Source of the DNA: CAMCXE01 sp036520615
GTDB lineage: Bacteria > Pseudomonadota > Gammaproteobacteria > Pseudomonadales > Cellvibrionaceae
Reading direction: 5' to 3'
NCBI GenBank assembly: GCA_036520615.1
Contig: DATDJI010000073.1
Location: 1 to 64,000, forward strand
DNA length: 64,000 nucleotides
Numbering within the stretch: the stretch's first letter is position 1; every line of letters starts with the position of its first letter. The translations under genes and the position numbers were made by a program. The notes under the pieces were generated by a model that did not search any database, was not told the origin of the DNA, and saw only the letters and a list, made by a program, of their open reading frames with translations. Of this stretch, positions 42,355 to 51,478 are shown in pieces.

Positions 42355-42702
42355 ATGGGGGTTAATCGTACTTTTCCTGCTCACAGAACCGATAGGTGTT
42401 ATGAGGTTGTAGAGGACGATTATTCTTTTCAAATTGAATTCGGGTGCCAAACCGTCGAAGGCACTCCGGTTAGTTTCCTGTGGCCAGACGTTGAACCATT
42501 AACGATGCTGGTTGATGTGGCGCGACTGCTACCTCGGCCGATTAGCGCTGACCCTCTAAGCCGAGCTATTTCCCCGAGTTTTTTTCTCGCAGCTGTTGTT
42601 ATGGTGGAGGAGTTAAGGCCACTTGTTAAGAAACGACACGGAATAAAAGGTAGCGATGGTTTAAATCTCGTGCTTGATTACATTCAAGCCGAAGCTGAAT
42701 AG
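42355..42702 (+). CDS. Small hypothetical protein between tRNA genes
   Basis: A 115-residue soluble protein with an N-terminal charged part (RTDRCYEVVEDDYSF) and a likely helical C-terminus (VVMVEELRPLVKKRHGIKGSDG). An AGGGGCGG element lies about 8 nt before the ATG. No family recognised. It sits in an insert of about 1 kb between tRNA-Arg and tRNA-His, a typical place for acquired DNA. Composition looks coding but confidence is limited. Confidence 0.45.
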   Translation: MGVNRTFPAHRTDRCYEVVEDDYSFQIEFGCQTVEGTPVSFLWPDVEPLTMLVDVARLLPRPISADPLSRAISPSFFLAAVVMVEELRPLVKKRHGIKGSDGLNLVLDYIQAEAE

Positions 42703-42858
42703 GGCGTGCTGATTATCGATCAGGGCTTGGCGTGCTGTAATACGGCTCTTGCTCACTTTATATCCTAAATAATAACTCGTGTTAGCTTCGTCGCTTACAT
42801 AGCTGTAGCGCTTTTAAAAAAAAGTAAAAAATGCTTTCCCGATGCTAGCTGCCTTGTA

Positions 42859-42900
42859 TATACTGCGCGCCCTGTCGGGGGGTGCTTAAAACCCTCCCAT
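42859..42900 (+). promoter_or_regulatory. Likely promoter and structured leader for tRNA-His
   Basis: TATACT at 42859-42864 is a good -10 element, followed by a GC-rich stretch (GCGCGCCC) like the discriminator of stringently controlled stable-RNA promoters. The -35 is weak. A GGGGGGT...ACCCTCCC hairpin lies in the leader just downstream. Confidence 0.4.
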
Positions 42901-43008
42901 GGAAAAGAAGGAAGTCTAAGTTATTGAAAAATAACAATCGTTTATGGGGTTCGTAGCCGTAAATTTAAATTAGACTCCCGCCAAGTGCCTAAGCGCTGGC
43001 GTTATATG

Positions 43009-43084
43009 GTGACTGTAGCTCAGTTGGTAGAGCCCTGGATTGTGATTCCGGTGGTCGTGGGTTCGAGCCCCATCAGTCACCCCA
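43009..43084 (+). tRNA. tRNA-His (GUG)
   Basis: Cloverleaf with acceptor stem GTGACTG/CAGTCAC, discriminator C and encoded CCA, as required for tRNA-His; the base before position 1 is G (43008), supplying the extra G-1. The anticodon loop TTGTGAT gives GUG. No tRNA-Leu follows. Confidence 0.96.
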
Positions 43085-43385
43085 TCTCTTTATATTTTTC
43101 TCTAGTTCGTTAAAAAGCTAGCCATGCCTAAAAAATAGCTGATTGCACTGCTAATTCTCTATTTTTCTTTGAAAATATTTCGCAGCATATTTTAAATACA
43201 TTGCTGGTCACAAACGGCTTAAATGCCGCGCATTATTTCAATTAACGCGATTAATTATTGTAGTCCGTCTTGCAGCTGAGCTTATAGCTGTATTGCCATA
43301 AATTTGTCCGCATGAAAAATTAGGTTGGAAGGTTGTGCAGGTCGATGCTTTTCATCAACAACGCCCACCAACCTCAATTGCCGCT
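43085..43385. other. Intergenic region after tRNA-His
   Basis: About 300 AT-rich bases without a gene; no clear terminator hairpin. Confidence 0.4.
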
Positions 43386-44399
43386 TTATTTACGGGCTAC
43401 TAATGCGAATACCAGTGCTAAGGCAATTACTGCCAGGGTAACCAGCACCACCCAAGTTTGTTTGCCGCTTGTTTGCGCTACTGGCGTAGGAGTGGTGTCC
43501 GGCTCAGCCTGGGTGGCGTCCGTACGGTATTCGAGTTTAATCCGGCCAATTTGTAGATTATCGCCGTGGCGCAGGTAGCTATCGCGCAGCGGAATGCCAT
43601 TAAGTAGAAAAGACTTGGCTGCGGAGGTCGCCGTCAGGCGAAAGCCGCTGGGATTGCGCGCCACATAGGCGTGATCAACCAAAATTGAATTGTCGCGCAG
43701 GCATATTTTTGACGTCAGATCGCTACCGATTTTCCAGCGCGTATCTATATCCAGCGCCAGCAGAGGAATCACTTTGCCTGCTAAAGGCGCTGTTTGCACA
43801 ATAAAGCGCGGTTCAAGTTTGGCCGCTTGTGCAGTTTCTTCAAGCGCATGGCTCCAATTGAGCAGCTGTTTCATTTCGTGGTAGGTCAGCGTGCGGGTGG
43901 TGTCTAGCGCTGAGGTTTCTTGGCTTAGGCTTATGGGCTCGGGCTGTAAAGCTGCCGCTTCATCCAATTGAATACGCGTCGATTGCTCTTCCTCAACAGG
44001 TACAGGTTTAGATACCGCTGCGAGTTGTGCTTCGGTAATGATTGGGGAGGCACCGGTTCGGCTTAAAAACTGACTATCAGGTTCAGTGCGACCTTCAGCT
44101 ACAACCCTAAACCCTTGATCATCAAAGCACACCAGGTCGCCAATCTGTAACGCCACCGGGGTGGTCAGCTTAAGGCCGTTAATATAGGTGCCGTTGGCGG
44201 AGTTGAGATCTTCAAGGAAAAAACCGGTAGGCGTCTGTGTAATACGCGCGTGTTGACGAGAGATGTGTAGAGAATTTATCGGTATGTCACAGCTTGGCTC
44301 GCGGCCAACCAACATATCGTTTTGTAAAGTGAACCGCTTGCGTGAGCTTTCAGCCGCGAGAACTAAAACTGAAGTTTCAGAGGCGTTATCGTCTGTCAT
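43386..44399 (-). CDS. Two-FHA-domain protein with C-terminal membrane anchor
   Basis: A 337-residue protein. The first FHA domain is near residues 24-95 (MLVGREPSCDIPI, SRQHARI, NSANGTYINGL). A Pro/Glu/Ala-rich linker follows, then a second FHA-like domain near 210-285 (WKIGSDLTSKICLRDNSI, FLLNGIPL) that has lost some signature residues. A terminal transmembrane helix (VVLVTLAVIALALVFALVA) closes it. It would tether a phosphothreonine-binding module to the inner membrane. Its partner kinase is not seen here. Confidence 0.8.
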   Translation of the reverse strand: MTDDNASETSVLVLAAESSRKRFTLQNDMLVGREPSCDIPINSLHISRQHARITQTPTGFFLEDLNSANGTYINGLKLTTPVALQIGDLVCFDDQGFRVVAEGRTEPDSQFLSRTGASPIITEAQLAAVSKPVPVEEEQSTRIQLDEAAALQPEPISLSQETSALDTTRTLTYHEMKQLLNWSHALEETAQAAKLEPRFIVQTAPLAGKVIPLLALDIDTRWKIGSDLTSKICLRDNSILVDHAYVARNPSGFRLTATSAAKSFLLNGIPLRDSYLRHGDNLQIGRIKLEYRTDATQAEPDTTPTPVAQTSGKQTWVVLVTLAVIALALVFALVARK

Positions 44400-44572
44400 A
44401 TGTGTTCCGAAGGTGTAGATGGCTGAAGGATTCGGCAGACAAGCCTAACTGGGTTGTACAGATTTGACCAGATACATCGTCTAACCGGCCCTTGTGCAGG
44501 GCCTAAGTTAAGCCGATTCACAGCTTTCTTATGTTTTCACAGGTGTTAGTGAACAAGTAAATGACTGGGTGC

Positions 44573-45859
44573 TTACGCCTGCTCACGTGCGATGGCTCGA
44601 TAGGCAATATCGCGTCGCAGTGTGCAGTCTTGCCAGGTGATGGTGTCTGTTAGCCGGTAGGCCGCCTGTTGCGCTTCGGTAACCGTATCACCCAGTGCGG
44701 TGGCGCAGAGCACTCGGCCGCCTGCGGTAACTACAGTGTCGCCTTTTTCTTGAGTCCCAGCGTGGAATACTTTACCGGGTAAGGCGGCAGCGGCAGCGAG
44801 TCCCTCAATAACGTCCCCTTTGGCGTATTCATTGGGGTAGCCGCCAGCGGCAAGCACGACTCCAACTGCTGGGCGCGGATCCCAGTTTGCTTCGATCTGA
44901 TCAAGTGTGCCTGCAAGCGCTGCTTGGCACAGTTCCGTTAAGTCTGATTGCAGGCGCAGCATAATTGGTTGGGTTTCTGGGTCACCAAAGCGGCAGTTGT
45001 ATTCAATAACTTTGGGGTTGCCAGCGGCGTCAATCATTAGCCCAGCGTATAAAAACCCTGTGTAGGAATTACCTTCGGCAGCCATACCCCGCAGCGTGGG
45101 CAGAATAATCTCCTGCATTACTCGTTCGTGTACTTGAGGGGTGACCACTGGAGCGGGTGAATAAGCTCCCATGCCGCCTGTATTAGGGCCTGTGTCGCCG
45201 TCGCCGATGCGTTTATGGTCTTGGCTAGTAGCCATAGGCAGTGCGTGAACGCCGTCTGCTATGACAATGAAACTTGCTTCTTCGCCGCTGAGAAATTCTT
45301 CAATGACAACCCGGCAGCCCGCATCGCCAAAGGCGTTGCCGGAGAGCATATCGCGCACGGCGTCTTCTGCTTCCTCAAGTGTAGTAGCTACAATTACGCC
45401 TTTGCCGGCAGCTAGGCCGTCTGCTTTAATCACGATGGGCGCGCCTTGGCTGCGCAGATATCCAAGCGCAGGCTCGATCGCAGTAAAATTCTGATAAGCA
45501 GCAGTTGGAATATTGTGGCGAGCGAGAAAATCTTTGGTAAATGCTTTTGAGCCTTCCAATTGTGCAGCGCCTTTGCGAGGGCCAAAGCAGGCTAAGTTGC
45601 GCTCTGCAAAATAATCGACCATTCCCGCCACTAAAGGCGCTTCCGGCCCTACGATCGTAAGGGCTATGTTCTCTTGCTGTACAAATTCAGCCAGCGCGGC
45701 AAAATTTAAAACGTCCAAAGGTAGGTTTTGCACTTTGGCTTCGCGGGCTGTTCCGGCGTTGCCGGGGGCCACAAATACCTGGCTTACTTGAGGATTTTGC
45801 GCAACTTTCCAAGCCAGCGCGTGTTCACGGCCACCACCACCAATGATGAGTATTTTCAT
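44573..45859 (-). CDS. purD: Phosphoribosylamine-glycine ligase
   Basis: A 428-residue ATP-grasp enzyme of de novo purine synthesis, making GAR from phosphoribosylamine and glycine. It starts MKILIIGGGGREHALAWKVAQNP; further motifs are GPEAPLVAG, IKADGLAAGKGV, DHKRIGDGDTGPNTGGMGAYSPAP and EYNCRFGDPETQP. Full length. It follows purH by 9 nt, the usual purHD unit. Confidence 0.96.
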   Translation of the reverse strand: MKILIIGGGGREHALAWKVAQNPQVSQVFVAPGNAGTAREAKVQNLPLDVLNFAALAEFVQQENIALTIVGPEAPLVAGMVDYFAERNLACFGPRKGAAQLEGSKAFTKDFLARHNIPTAAYQNFTAIEPALGYLRSQGAPIVIKADGLAAGKGVIVATTLEEAEDAVRDMLSGNAFGDAGCRVVIEEFLSGEEASFIVIADGVHALPMATSQDHKRIGDGDTGPNTGGMGAYSPAPVVTPQVHERVMQEIILPTLRGMAAEGNSYTGFLYAGLMIDAAGNPKVIEYNCRFGDPETQPIMLRLQSDLTELCQAALAGTLDQIEANWDPRPAVGVVLAAGGYPNEYAKGDVIEGLAAAAALPGKVFHAGTQEKGDTVVTAGGRVLCATALGDTVTEAQQAAYRLTDTITWQDCTLRRDIAYRAIAREQA

Positions 45860-45868
45860 AATTTGCTC

Positions 45869-47458
45869 CTAATGACGGAAATGACGCATGCGAGTGAACA
45901 CCATGGCAATACCATGCTCGTTGGCCGCAGCAATCACTTCGTCATCGCGCATCGAGCCACCAGGTTGAATAACGGCGGCTATACCCACTTTAGCGGCATT
46001 GTCTAAGCCGTCTCGGAAGGGAAAAAACGCATCGGATGCCATAACCGAACCTGCAACACTAAGGCCTGCGTGCTCCGCTTTAATAGCGGCGATGCGCGCT
46101 GAGTTCACTCGGCTCATTTGCCCTGCACCGACGCCAATTGTGGCCTGGGCTCGGGCATAGACGATGGCATTGGACTTCACCATTTTGGCGACTTTCCAAG
46201 CAAATAATAAATCGGCAATCTCGGTAGGCGTGGGTTTGCGCTCGGTAACAATTTCAAGGTTTTCTTCACCGATTAACCCTAAATCGCGCTCTTGTACTAA
46301 TAGACCGCCACTGACGCGTTTGAAATCAAAGCCGGCAAGGCCCGAGCTCTTCCAGTAATTGCACTCAAGTAAGCGCACGTTTTTCTTGCTGCTGACTATG
46401 GCGCTGGCCTCTGGGGTAACGCTGGGGGCAATAATCACTTCAACAAATTGCCGCTCGACTATCGCTGCGGCAGTTTCTGCATCTAACTCGCGGTTAAACG
46501 CAATGATGCCGCCGAAGGCTGATTCAGGGTCGGTGGCGTAGGCGTTGTTGTAGGCGGCGAGGAGGGAATCGGCCTCAGCTACTCCACAGGGGTTGGCGTG
46601 TTTTACGATGACGCAGGCGGGGCGAGAGAAAAGTTTTACCGTCTCTAAGGCCGCGTCTGTATCTGCAACGTTGTTAAAGGACAGCTCCTTGCCTTGCAGT
46701 TGTTGAGCCGTGGCAATACAGGCGTCTTGGGGGTTTTTCTCCACATAAAATGCGGCGCTCTGATGGGGATTCTCCCCATAACGCATATCCTGGGCTTTAA
46801 TAAATTGTGTGTTAAACGTGCGCGGATAGCGGCTCGGCGCGCTGTCGGCTGCAGAGGGCAATTTAGTTCCTAGATAGTTGGCGATGGCGCCATCGTAGGC
46901 AGCTGTGTGTTCATAGGCTTGCACAGCTAAATCAAATCGAGTCGCTAGGCTTAACTGACCTTGATTGGCCGTAAGCTCTTCTAACACCCGTGAGTAGCTA
47001 CTGCTATTGACCACTATGGCTACATGGGCGTGGTTTTTCGCAGCGGCGCGAACCATCGTTGGCCCGCCTATATCAATATTTTCAATGGCGTCTTCAAGGC
47101 TGCAATTGGGCTTGGCAACGGTTTGTTCAAACGGATACAGATTTACCACAACCATATCAATTGGCTTGATGCCGTGTTCGGTCATAACGGCATCGTCCTG
47201 ACCGCGACGGCCGAGTATGCCGCCGTGTACTTTTGGGTGCAGGGTTTTTACCCGGCCGTCCATCATTTCAGGAAACCCCGTGTACGAAGAAACTTCCACA
47301 ACAGCAAGACCTTGCTGTTTAAGCAGTTGGTATGTACCTCCAGTGGAGAGCAGCTCTATGCCATGGCTGAGCAGACTTTGGGCAAATTCCACAATACCGG
47401 TTTTATCTGACACGCTAAGCAGCGCGCGTTTAACGGGAACAAAATTAGAAGAAGACAT
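45869..47458 (-). CDS. purH: Bifunctional AICAR transformylase/IMP cyclohydrolase
   Basis: A 529-residue enzyme for the last two steps of IMP synthesis. The N-terminal cyclohydrolase domain has ALLSVSDKTGIVEFA, STGGTYQLL and FPEMMDGRVKTLHPKVHGG. The transformylase domain has MRYGENPHQSAA, IVKHANPCGVA and the C-terminal SDAFFPFRDGLD. Length is normal. A 146-nt gap to fis contains a hairpin (GCTGGCC-AAAC-GGCCAGC at 47543-47560) and, on the minus strand, AAGCC-CTAA-GGCTT followed by T6, which may act as a weak terminator or attenuator. Confidence 0.96.
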   Translation of the reverse strand: MSSSNFVPVKRALLSVSDKTGIVEFAQSLLSHGIELLSTGGTYQLLKQQGLAVVEVSSYTGFPEMMDGRVKTLHPKVHGGILGRRGQDDAVMTEHGIKPIDMVVVNLYPFEQTVAKPNCSLEDAIENIDIGGPTMVRAAAKNHAHVAIVVNSSSYSRVLEELTANQGQLSLATRFDLAVQAYEHTAAYDGAIANYLGTKLPSAADSAPSRYPRTFNTQFIKAQDMRYGENPHQSAAFYVEKNPQDACIATAQQLQGKELSFNNVADTDAALETVKLFSRPACVIVKHANPCGVAEADSLLAAYNNAYATDPESAFGGIIAFNRELDAETAAAIVERQFVEVIIAPSVTPEASAIVSSKKNVRLLECNYWKSSGLAGFDFKRVSGGLLVQERDLGLIGEENLEIVTERKPTPTEIADLLFAWKVAKMVKSNAIVYARAQATIGVGAGQMSRVNSARIAAIKAEHAGLSVAGSVMASDAFFPFRDGLDNAAKVGIAAVIQPGGSMRDDEVIAAANEHGIAMVFTRMRHFRH

Positions 47459-47604
47459 GAGCGAGAAAAATCCTCGATGGCTTAAAGCGTTAAAAAATAG
47501 AACAAGCCTTAGGGCTTAAGGAAACTAGCAAAGGGCAATTGAGCTGGCCAAACGGCCAGCCAATGCAGCCTTCATATGTAGAAGGCGAGAAGGCGGCAGG
47601 TAGT

Positions 47605-47919
47605 TTATAGCAGGCCGTATTGTTTAAGTTTTTTACGCAGTGTGCCGCGGTTTAAGCCGAGAATTTCAGCAGCACGAGTTTGATTATGGCGAGTGTATTT
47701 CATGACTACTTCCAACAATGGCGTTTCAACTTCCGAGAGCACCATTTCATAGACGTTGGTGACGTCTTGACCTTCTAAATGCTGGAAATAATTGCTAACC
47801 GCAGTTTCAACATAATCGCGTAGAGACTGGCCACTATTGTTGTTCGTGGGGGAGGGCGAGATCGGCTTGATGCTGATTTCTCGCGTACGGTCAGTCAAGA
47901 TGGGTTCGACAGTGTTCAT
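47605..47919 (-). CDS. fis: Nucleoid-associated regulator Fis
   Basis: A 104-residue DNA-bending protein. The C-terminal helix-turn-helix TRAAEILGLNRGTLRKKLKQYGLL is nearly identical to enterobacterial Fis; the dimerisation part LRDYVETAVSNYFQHLEGQDV precedes it. The N-terminus is slightly longer than in E. coli. Its start overlaps the dusB stop by 4 nt, the conserved dusB-fis operon. Confidence 0.95.
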   Translation of the reverse strand: MNTVEPILTDRTREISIKPISPSPTNNNSGQSLRDYVETAVSNYFQHLEGQDVTNVYEMVLSEVETPLLEVVMKYTRHNQTRAAEILGLNRGTLRKKLKQYGLL

Positions 47920-48986
47920 GCGGCTTGATCCTCTAATGGTTTAGTACGCCCAAATATGTCTTGAGCTAATTGTTGTTGTTCTTGGGTCGATTCGACCTGA
48001 TTAAATTGCTGACGGTATTGAGCTGCAGCCTCTAAAGATAAGGCCGCGCCCTTTCGGGATAGGGTAGCAAGATACCAAGCAAAGTGTTTACGTGCGATGC
48101 GCACGCCTGCCTCCTGGCCATAAAGGGCATAGATACCCTCTAGGTGTTGTAAAACCGTGCCCAGAATCTCGTCAGGCGATACAGCACCTGACATCTGTGC
48201 AGAGTTGAGAAACTGGTTAAAGAAACGAAAAATCCAAGGATTACCCTGGGCTGCCCGGCCGATCATAATTCCTGCCGCCCCCGTGCATGTTAAGACAGCT
48301 TTGGCGCTGACGGGACAGGTGATATCGCCGTTGGCGATGACGGGGATCGATACAGCGGCAACGACTTCAGCAATCGTGTGATATTCAACTGGGCCTGCAA
48401 AACGACAGGCTCTGGAGCGGCCATGTACAGTTAAAGCTTGAATGCCAGCCTGTTGTGCAATACGTGCAATTGAAACCGCGTTACGGCTCTCCAGACACCA
48501 GCCAGTGCGGATTTTTAACGTCACAGGTACTGAAACTGCGGCTACAACGGCATCCAGAATTTGCGAGACTAGATATTCATCACGCAGTAGAGATGAGCCT
48601 GCGGCACGATTGCAGACCTTTTTCGCCGGGCAGCCCATATTTATATCGACAATTTGCGCGCCGGCATCAACGCAGGATTTCGCAGCGAGTGCCATTTGGG
48701 TCGGGTCGCTACCTGCAATTTGCATCGCGATTGGTGTGGCGCTACGTTCGTTGCGAAGGCGAGAGAGGCTTTTACGGCTGTGCCAATGGCGCGTATCGCT
48801 GATGAGCATCTCACCAAAGGCCAAACCTGCCCCTTCTGCCAAGCACAATTTGCGCATGGGCAGATCACTAATGCCCGCCATAGGTGCTAGTAGCACTTGT
48901 GACGGCAATAGATAAGGACCGATAGTGAGCAAATGATGTTCCTCAAGGGGAATAACTGGAAAGGCCAAGCTCGCGAGCAAATGCAA
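47916..48986 (-). CDS. dusB: tRNA-dihydrouridine synthase B
   Basis: A 356-residue FMN-dependent enzyme reducing uridines in the tRNA D-loop. Motifs: VLLAPMAGISDLPMRKLC, QIAGSDPTQMALAA, DINMGCPAKKVCNRAAGSSLLRD, VTLKIRTGW, ALTVHGR, VIANGDI and GIMIGRAAQGNPW. The family usually begins at the equivalent of LTIGPYLL, about 20 residues in; no ATG occurs there, so the ATG at 48986 is kept, giving a slightly long N-terminus. Upstream lies a perfect 19-bp palindrome. Confidence 0.93.
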   Translation of the reverse strand: MHLLASLAFPVIPLEEHHLLTIGPYLLPSQVLLAPMAGISDLPMRKLCLAEGAGLAFGEMLISDTRHWHSRKSLSRLRNERSATPIAMQIAGSDPTQMALAAKSCVDAGAQIVDINMGCPAKKVCNRAAGSSLLRDEYLVSQILDAVVAAVSVPVTLKIRTGWCLESRNAVSIARIAQQAGIQALTVHGRSRACRFAGPVEYHTIAEVVAAVSIPVIANGDITCPVSAKAVLTCTGAAGIMIGRAAQGNPWIFRFFNQFLNSAQMSGAVSPDEILGTVLQHLEGIYALYGQEAGVRIARKHFAWYLATLSRKGAALSLEAAAQYRQQFNQVESTQEQQQLAQDIFGRTKPLEDQAA

Positions 48987-49048
48987 GCGTCCAGAGCGGT
49001 AAAAAGGCGCGCATTCTACCTGTACTCAAGATGTTTTGGAACGCACAA

Positions 49049-49067
49049 TTTGAGCAGATTGCTCAAA
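49049..49067. promoter_or_regulatory. 19-bp palindrome upstream of dusB-fis
   Basis: TTTGAGCA-GAT-TGCTCAAA has perfect 8-bp arms with a 3-nt centre, 63 nt upstream of the dusB start. No T-run follows in the right direction, so it is unlikely to be a terminator; it may be an operator for the dusB-fis promoter. Confidence 0.4.
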
Positions 49068-49276
49068 AAATAGCTAAATATTCGTTAGTGTGAAATTTTG
49101 AATCCATTCACTGTTTGTATAGATAAATTGGAGCGAATTTTGGCGTGTTTCACATATGTCTGCAGGGAAGCTGTGCAATTAGATGCAATTGCACACTCAA
49201 ACAACTGACGTTGCGTCAACACGGCGCGTGATAAAGCATGTAGGTGATTAAACTTTGTGTCAGGGAAGCCTGGCGA

Positions 49277-50536
49277 CTAATCGGCTGAGAGGTTGTAGCT
49301 AACGGCGTCTTTGCCTGGGTCGACTATTTCCAAGCCAATGCGAATTTCCTGCTTAATGGGCATGTTTTGCTCACCAGCCATTTCACCGCCTAAGTATTCA
49401 GCCGGTAGGAAAATTCGTTCATTGATTAATTGGTTTTGTAAATTGCGAAAGCTCAAAATTAAACGTGGAAAAGGCTGAACAAACGACGCTTTGTTAACAA
49501 TAACTGCGTCTACGGCAAAGGCTCCAGGGTGTGTAGGATGTTCGCGCACTAATAGGCTTTTGGTTTGAATCTTACTCGCGTCGACGCGGCTATCTTTGGG
49601 GCAAGTAAGCTTTTGGCAGGCCAATGTATAGATGCCGCTCAGCGGCGTGTCATAGCGCCATTGCGGCATTTTGATGATTGCTACTTGTATGAACAGTATC
49701 AAAAGTGCCGCGAGACAGCCCGCGCTCCACCAAAATTGCGCGCTCAAGCCTTTGCGATGGCGGAAAGTGACTTCAAGAGCATCCAGCTCGATGCGCTCGA
49801 TAAGGTGCGCATTGTGGCTGGAAGAACTTTGGCCAGGTGCGGTGGTATTACGGCTTGATTTAGGTGCAGCGGCGGACAGGCTTTCTTGTGTCACTACTTT
49901 AGCCTGCGCTGCAGGCTCAATTCGCGTGCTTTGCAAAGCTTCGTGAAGGTCTTGTAAATCTTCAGCGTTAAGCTCGGGGTGTTCCTGGGCTAATGAGGTT
50001 ACAAATGCTTCGGTATTTTTTGCAAGCTCACTCCCTGCCTCCGGTTGCACGGTTAATTCAGCGCTTTGGGTAGCCTTGAGAAAATCGTCTGAAAGCTCGA
50101 TGGGTTTTGCGTTTGCATCTACTTGGAAGGGCCTGAAGCTTGGCTCTTCCTCAATAAATTCATCTTCAGCGACCAATGGCTCGCCTAAGCCTTCTTCGGT
50201 CAGTAGAGCTATGGCCCAAGACTCATCGGCTTCTTCGGTTTTTTCCGGCTGCGCCTTGGCTTTCTCTACGCGTTCAAAAAGCGACGATTTATTTGTAGTT
50301 TCGGTACTGTTTTCCGCTGCGTCATCCTCTATGCCCATATGATCACTAATTAAAAAATCATCGGCTAAATTAGACGCAGGCGAATTTTGTGTTGTGCGTT
50401 CTGAGAGGTTTTCTAAGGCGTTAAAGATAGTAAAACACGCACCACAGCGCACGGATCCCTGTGCCAATTTTAAGTGAGCCGCGGTGATACGAAACGCTGT
50501 GGCGCATTGCGGGCAGCGTGTAATCATATCGGCCAT
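49277..50536 (-). CDS. Zinc-ribbon and DUF3426 membrane protein
   Basis: A 419-residue protein. The N-terminal MJ0042-type zinc ribbon has CPQCATAF and CGACFTIF pairs (about 8-38). A long acidic, low-complexity linker (40-250) follows. A single transmembrane helix (WWSAGCLAALLILFIQVAII, near 265-285) leads to a C-terminal DUF3426 domain, probably periplasmic, with YTLACQKLTCPKD. Genes of this type commonly lie between prmA and dusB/fis in Pseudomonas relatives, as here. Role unknown. Confidence 0.82.
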   Translation of the reverse strand: MADMITRCPQCATAFRITAAHLKLAQGSVRCGACFTIFNALENLSERTTQNSPASNLADDFLISDHMGIEDDAAENSTETTNKSSLFERVEKAKAQPEKTEEADESWAIALLTEEGLGEPLVAEDEFIEEEPSFRPFQVDANAKPIELSDDFLKATQSAELTVQPEAGSELAKNTEAFVTSLAQEHPELNAEDLQDLHEALQSTRIEPAAQAKVVTQESLSAAAPKSSRNTTAPGQSSSSHNAHLIERIELDALEVTFRHRKGLSAQFWWSAGCLAALLILFIQVAIIKMPQWRYDTPLSGIYTLACQKLTCPKDSRVDASKIQTKSLLVREHPTHPGAFAVDAVIVNKASFVQPFPRLILSFRNLQNQLINERIFLPAEYLGGEMAGEQNMPIKQEIRIGLEIVDPGKDAVSYNLSAD

Positions 50537-50554
50537 GCTAATTCCTATTTGGGG

Positions 50555-51424
50555 TTAACGTTTGGTGGCGCTTAAGCAGACCCATTCGTCCCGCGTGCGC
50601 CAGGGGTGGAATATAAAAGCGCTGCTGTAGGCGTCCACTACATCTTGCGCTTGGGTCTGTAGGATGCCGGATAGACATAATAGCCCGCCGGGCCTTACCC
50701 TTGGCGTGAGCTCTGGCGCCAATTCAACTAATGGGCCGGCGAGAATATTGGCGAAAAGGGCGTCTATCGGTGTGGCGGGACAAGCATTGGGAAATACTAC
50801 AGGGAACTGATGCTCATCAAGGCCATTGCGCTGAGCATTTTCTTGCGTAGCAATTAAAGCCTGCGGGTCAATATCCACACCCAACACAGATTTGGCCCCC
50901 AATAGCAGCGCGCCTATGCCCAAAATGCCCGACCCACAGCCATAATCAATACAGGTAAGACCGGTAAGATCCTGAGCGCTTAACCATTGCAGACACATAA
51001 ATGTAGTTGGATGGGTGCCGGTGCCAAACGCTAAACCGGGATCCAGTAAAAGATTTACCGCCTTGGGATGTGGTGGGGCTATCCAGCTGGGGCAAATCCA
51101 AAAATGCTCGGCTACTGAAATGGGATGGAAATCTTTCATCCACTCGCGCTCCCAGTCCTTATCTTCAAGCAATTGCCATTGCCAAAATGAATCACCACGC
51201 AGCTCAAGTTTGCGCTCAATTTGCGTTGTACTGATATCCGAATCAAATAAGCCCGTTACCCTTGTGGACTGCCAAAGCGGCGTTTCTCCTAGGGCGGGTT
51301 CAAAAATAGGTTGATCTGCATTGTCTTGCAGCGTGACACTTAATGCGCCTGCACTAAGCAAAGCCTTCTCCCAATGGGGCGCAGTGTCGCGGTCTGTATC
51401 AATACGCAGTTCTAACCAAGGCAT
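50555..51424 (-). CDS. prmA: Ribosomal protein L11 methyltransferase
   Basis: A 289-residue SAM methyltransferase that trimethylates L11. The N-terminal substrate-recognition domain starts MPWLELRIDTD. The catalytic domain has DPGLAFGTGTHPTT, CIDYGCGSGILGIGALLLGA (SAM-binding) and FANILAGPLVELAPEL. Complete. It is 54 nt after accC. Confidence 0.95.
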   Translation of the reverse strand: MPWLELRIDTDRDTAPHWEKALLSAGALSVTLQDNADQPIFEPALGETPLWQSTRVTGLFDSDISTTQIERKLELRGDSFWQWQLLEDKDWEREWMKDFHPISVAEHFWICPSWIAPPHPKAVNLLLDPGLAFGTGTHPTTFMCLQWLSAQDLTGLTCIDYGCGSGILGIGALLLGAKSVLGVDIDPQALIATQENAQRNGLDEHQFPVVFPNACPATPIDALFANILAGPLVELAPELTPRVRPGGLLCLSGILQTQAQDVVDAYSSAFIFHPWRTRDEWVCLSATKR

Positions 51425-51478
51425 ATAAAATCCGAGATCGTTAAAGCAGACTTAGGCCTGCTTTAACGAGGTGATGGC

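Noticed and set aside
49049..49067. Palindrome as a terminator
   Set aside because: No T-run follows on the strand that would need it, and it lies upstream of dusB rather than after a gene end on that strand.
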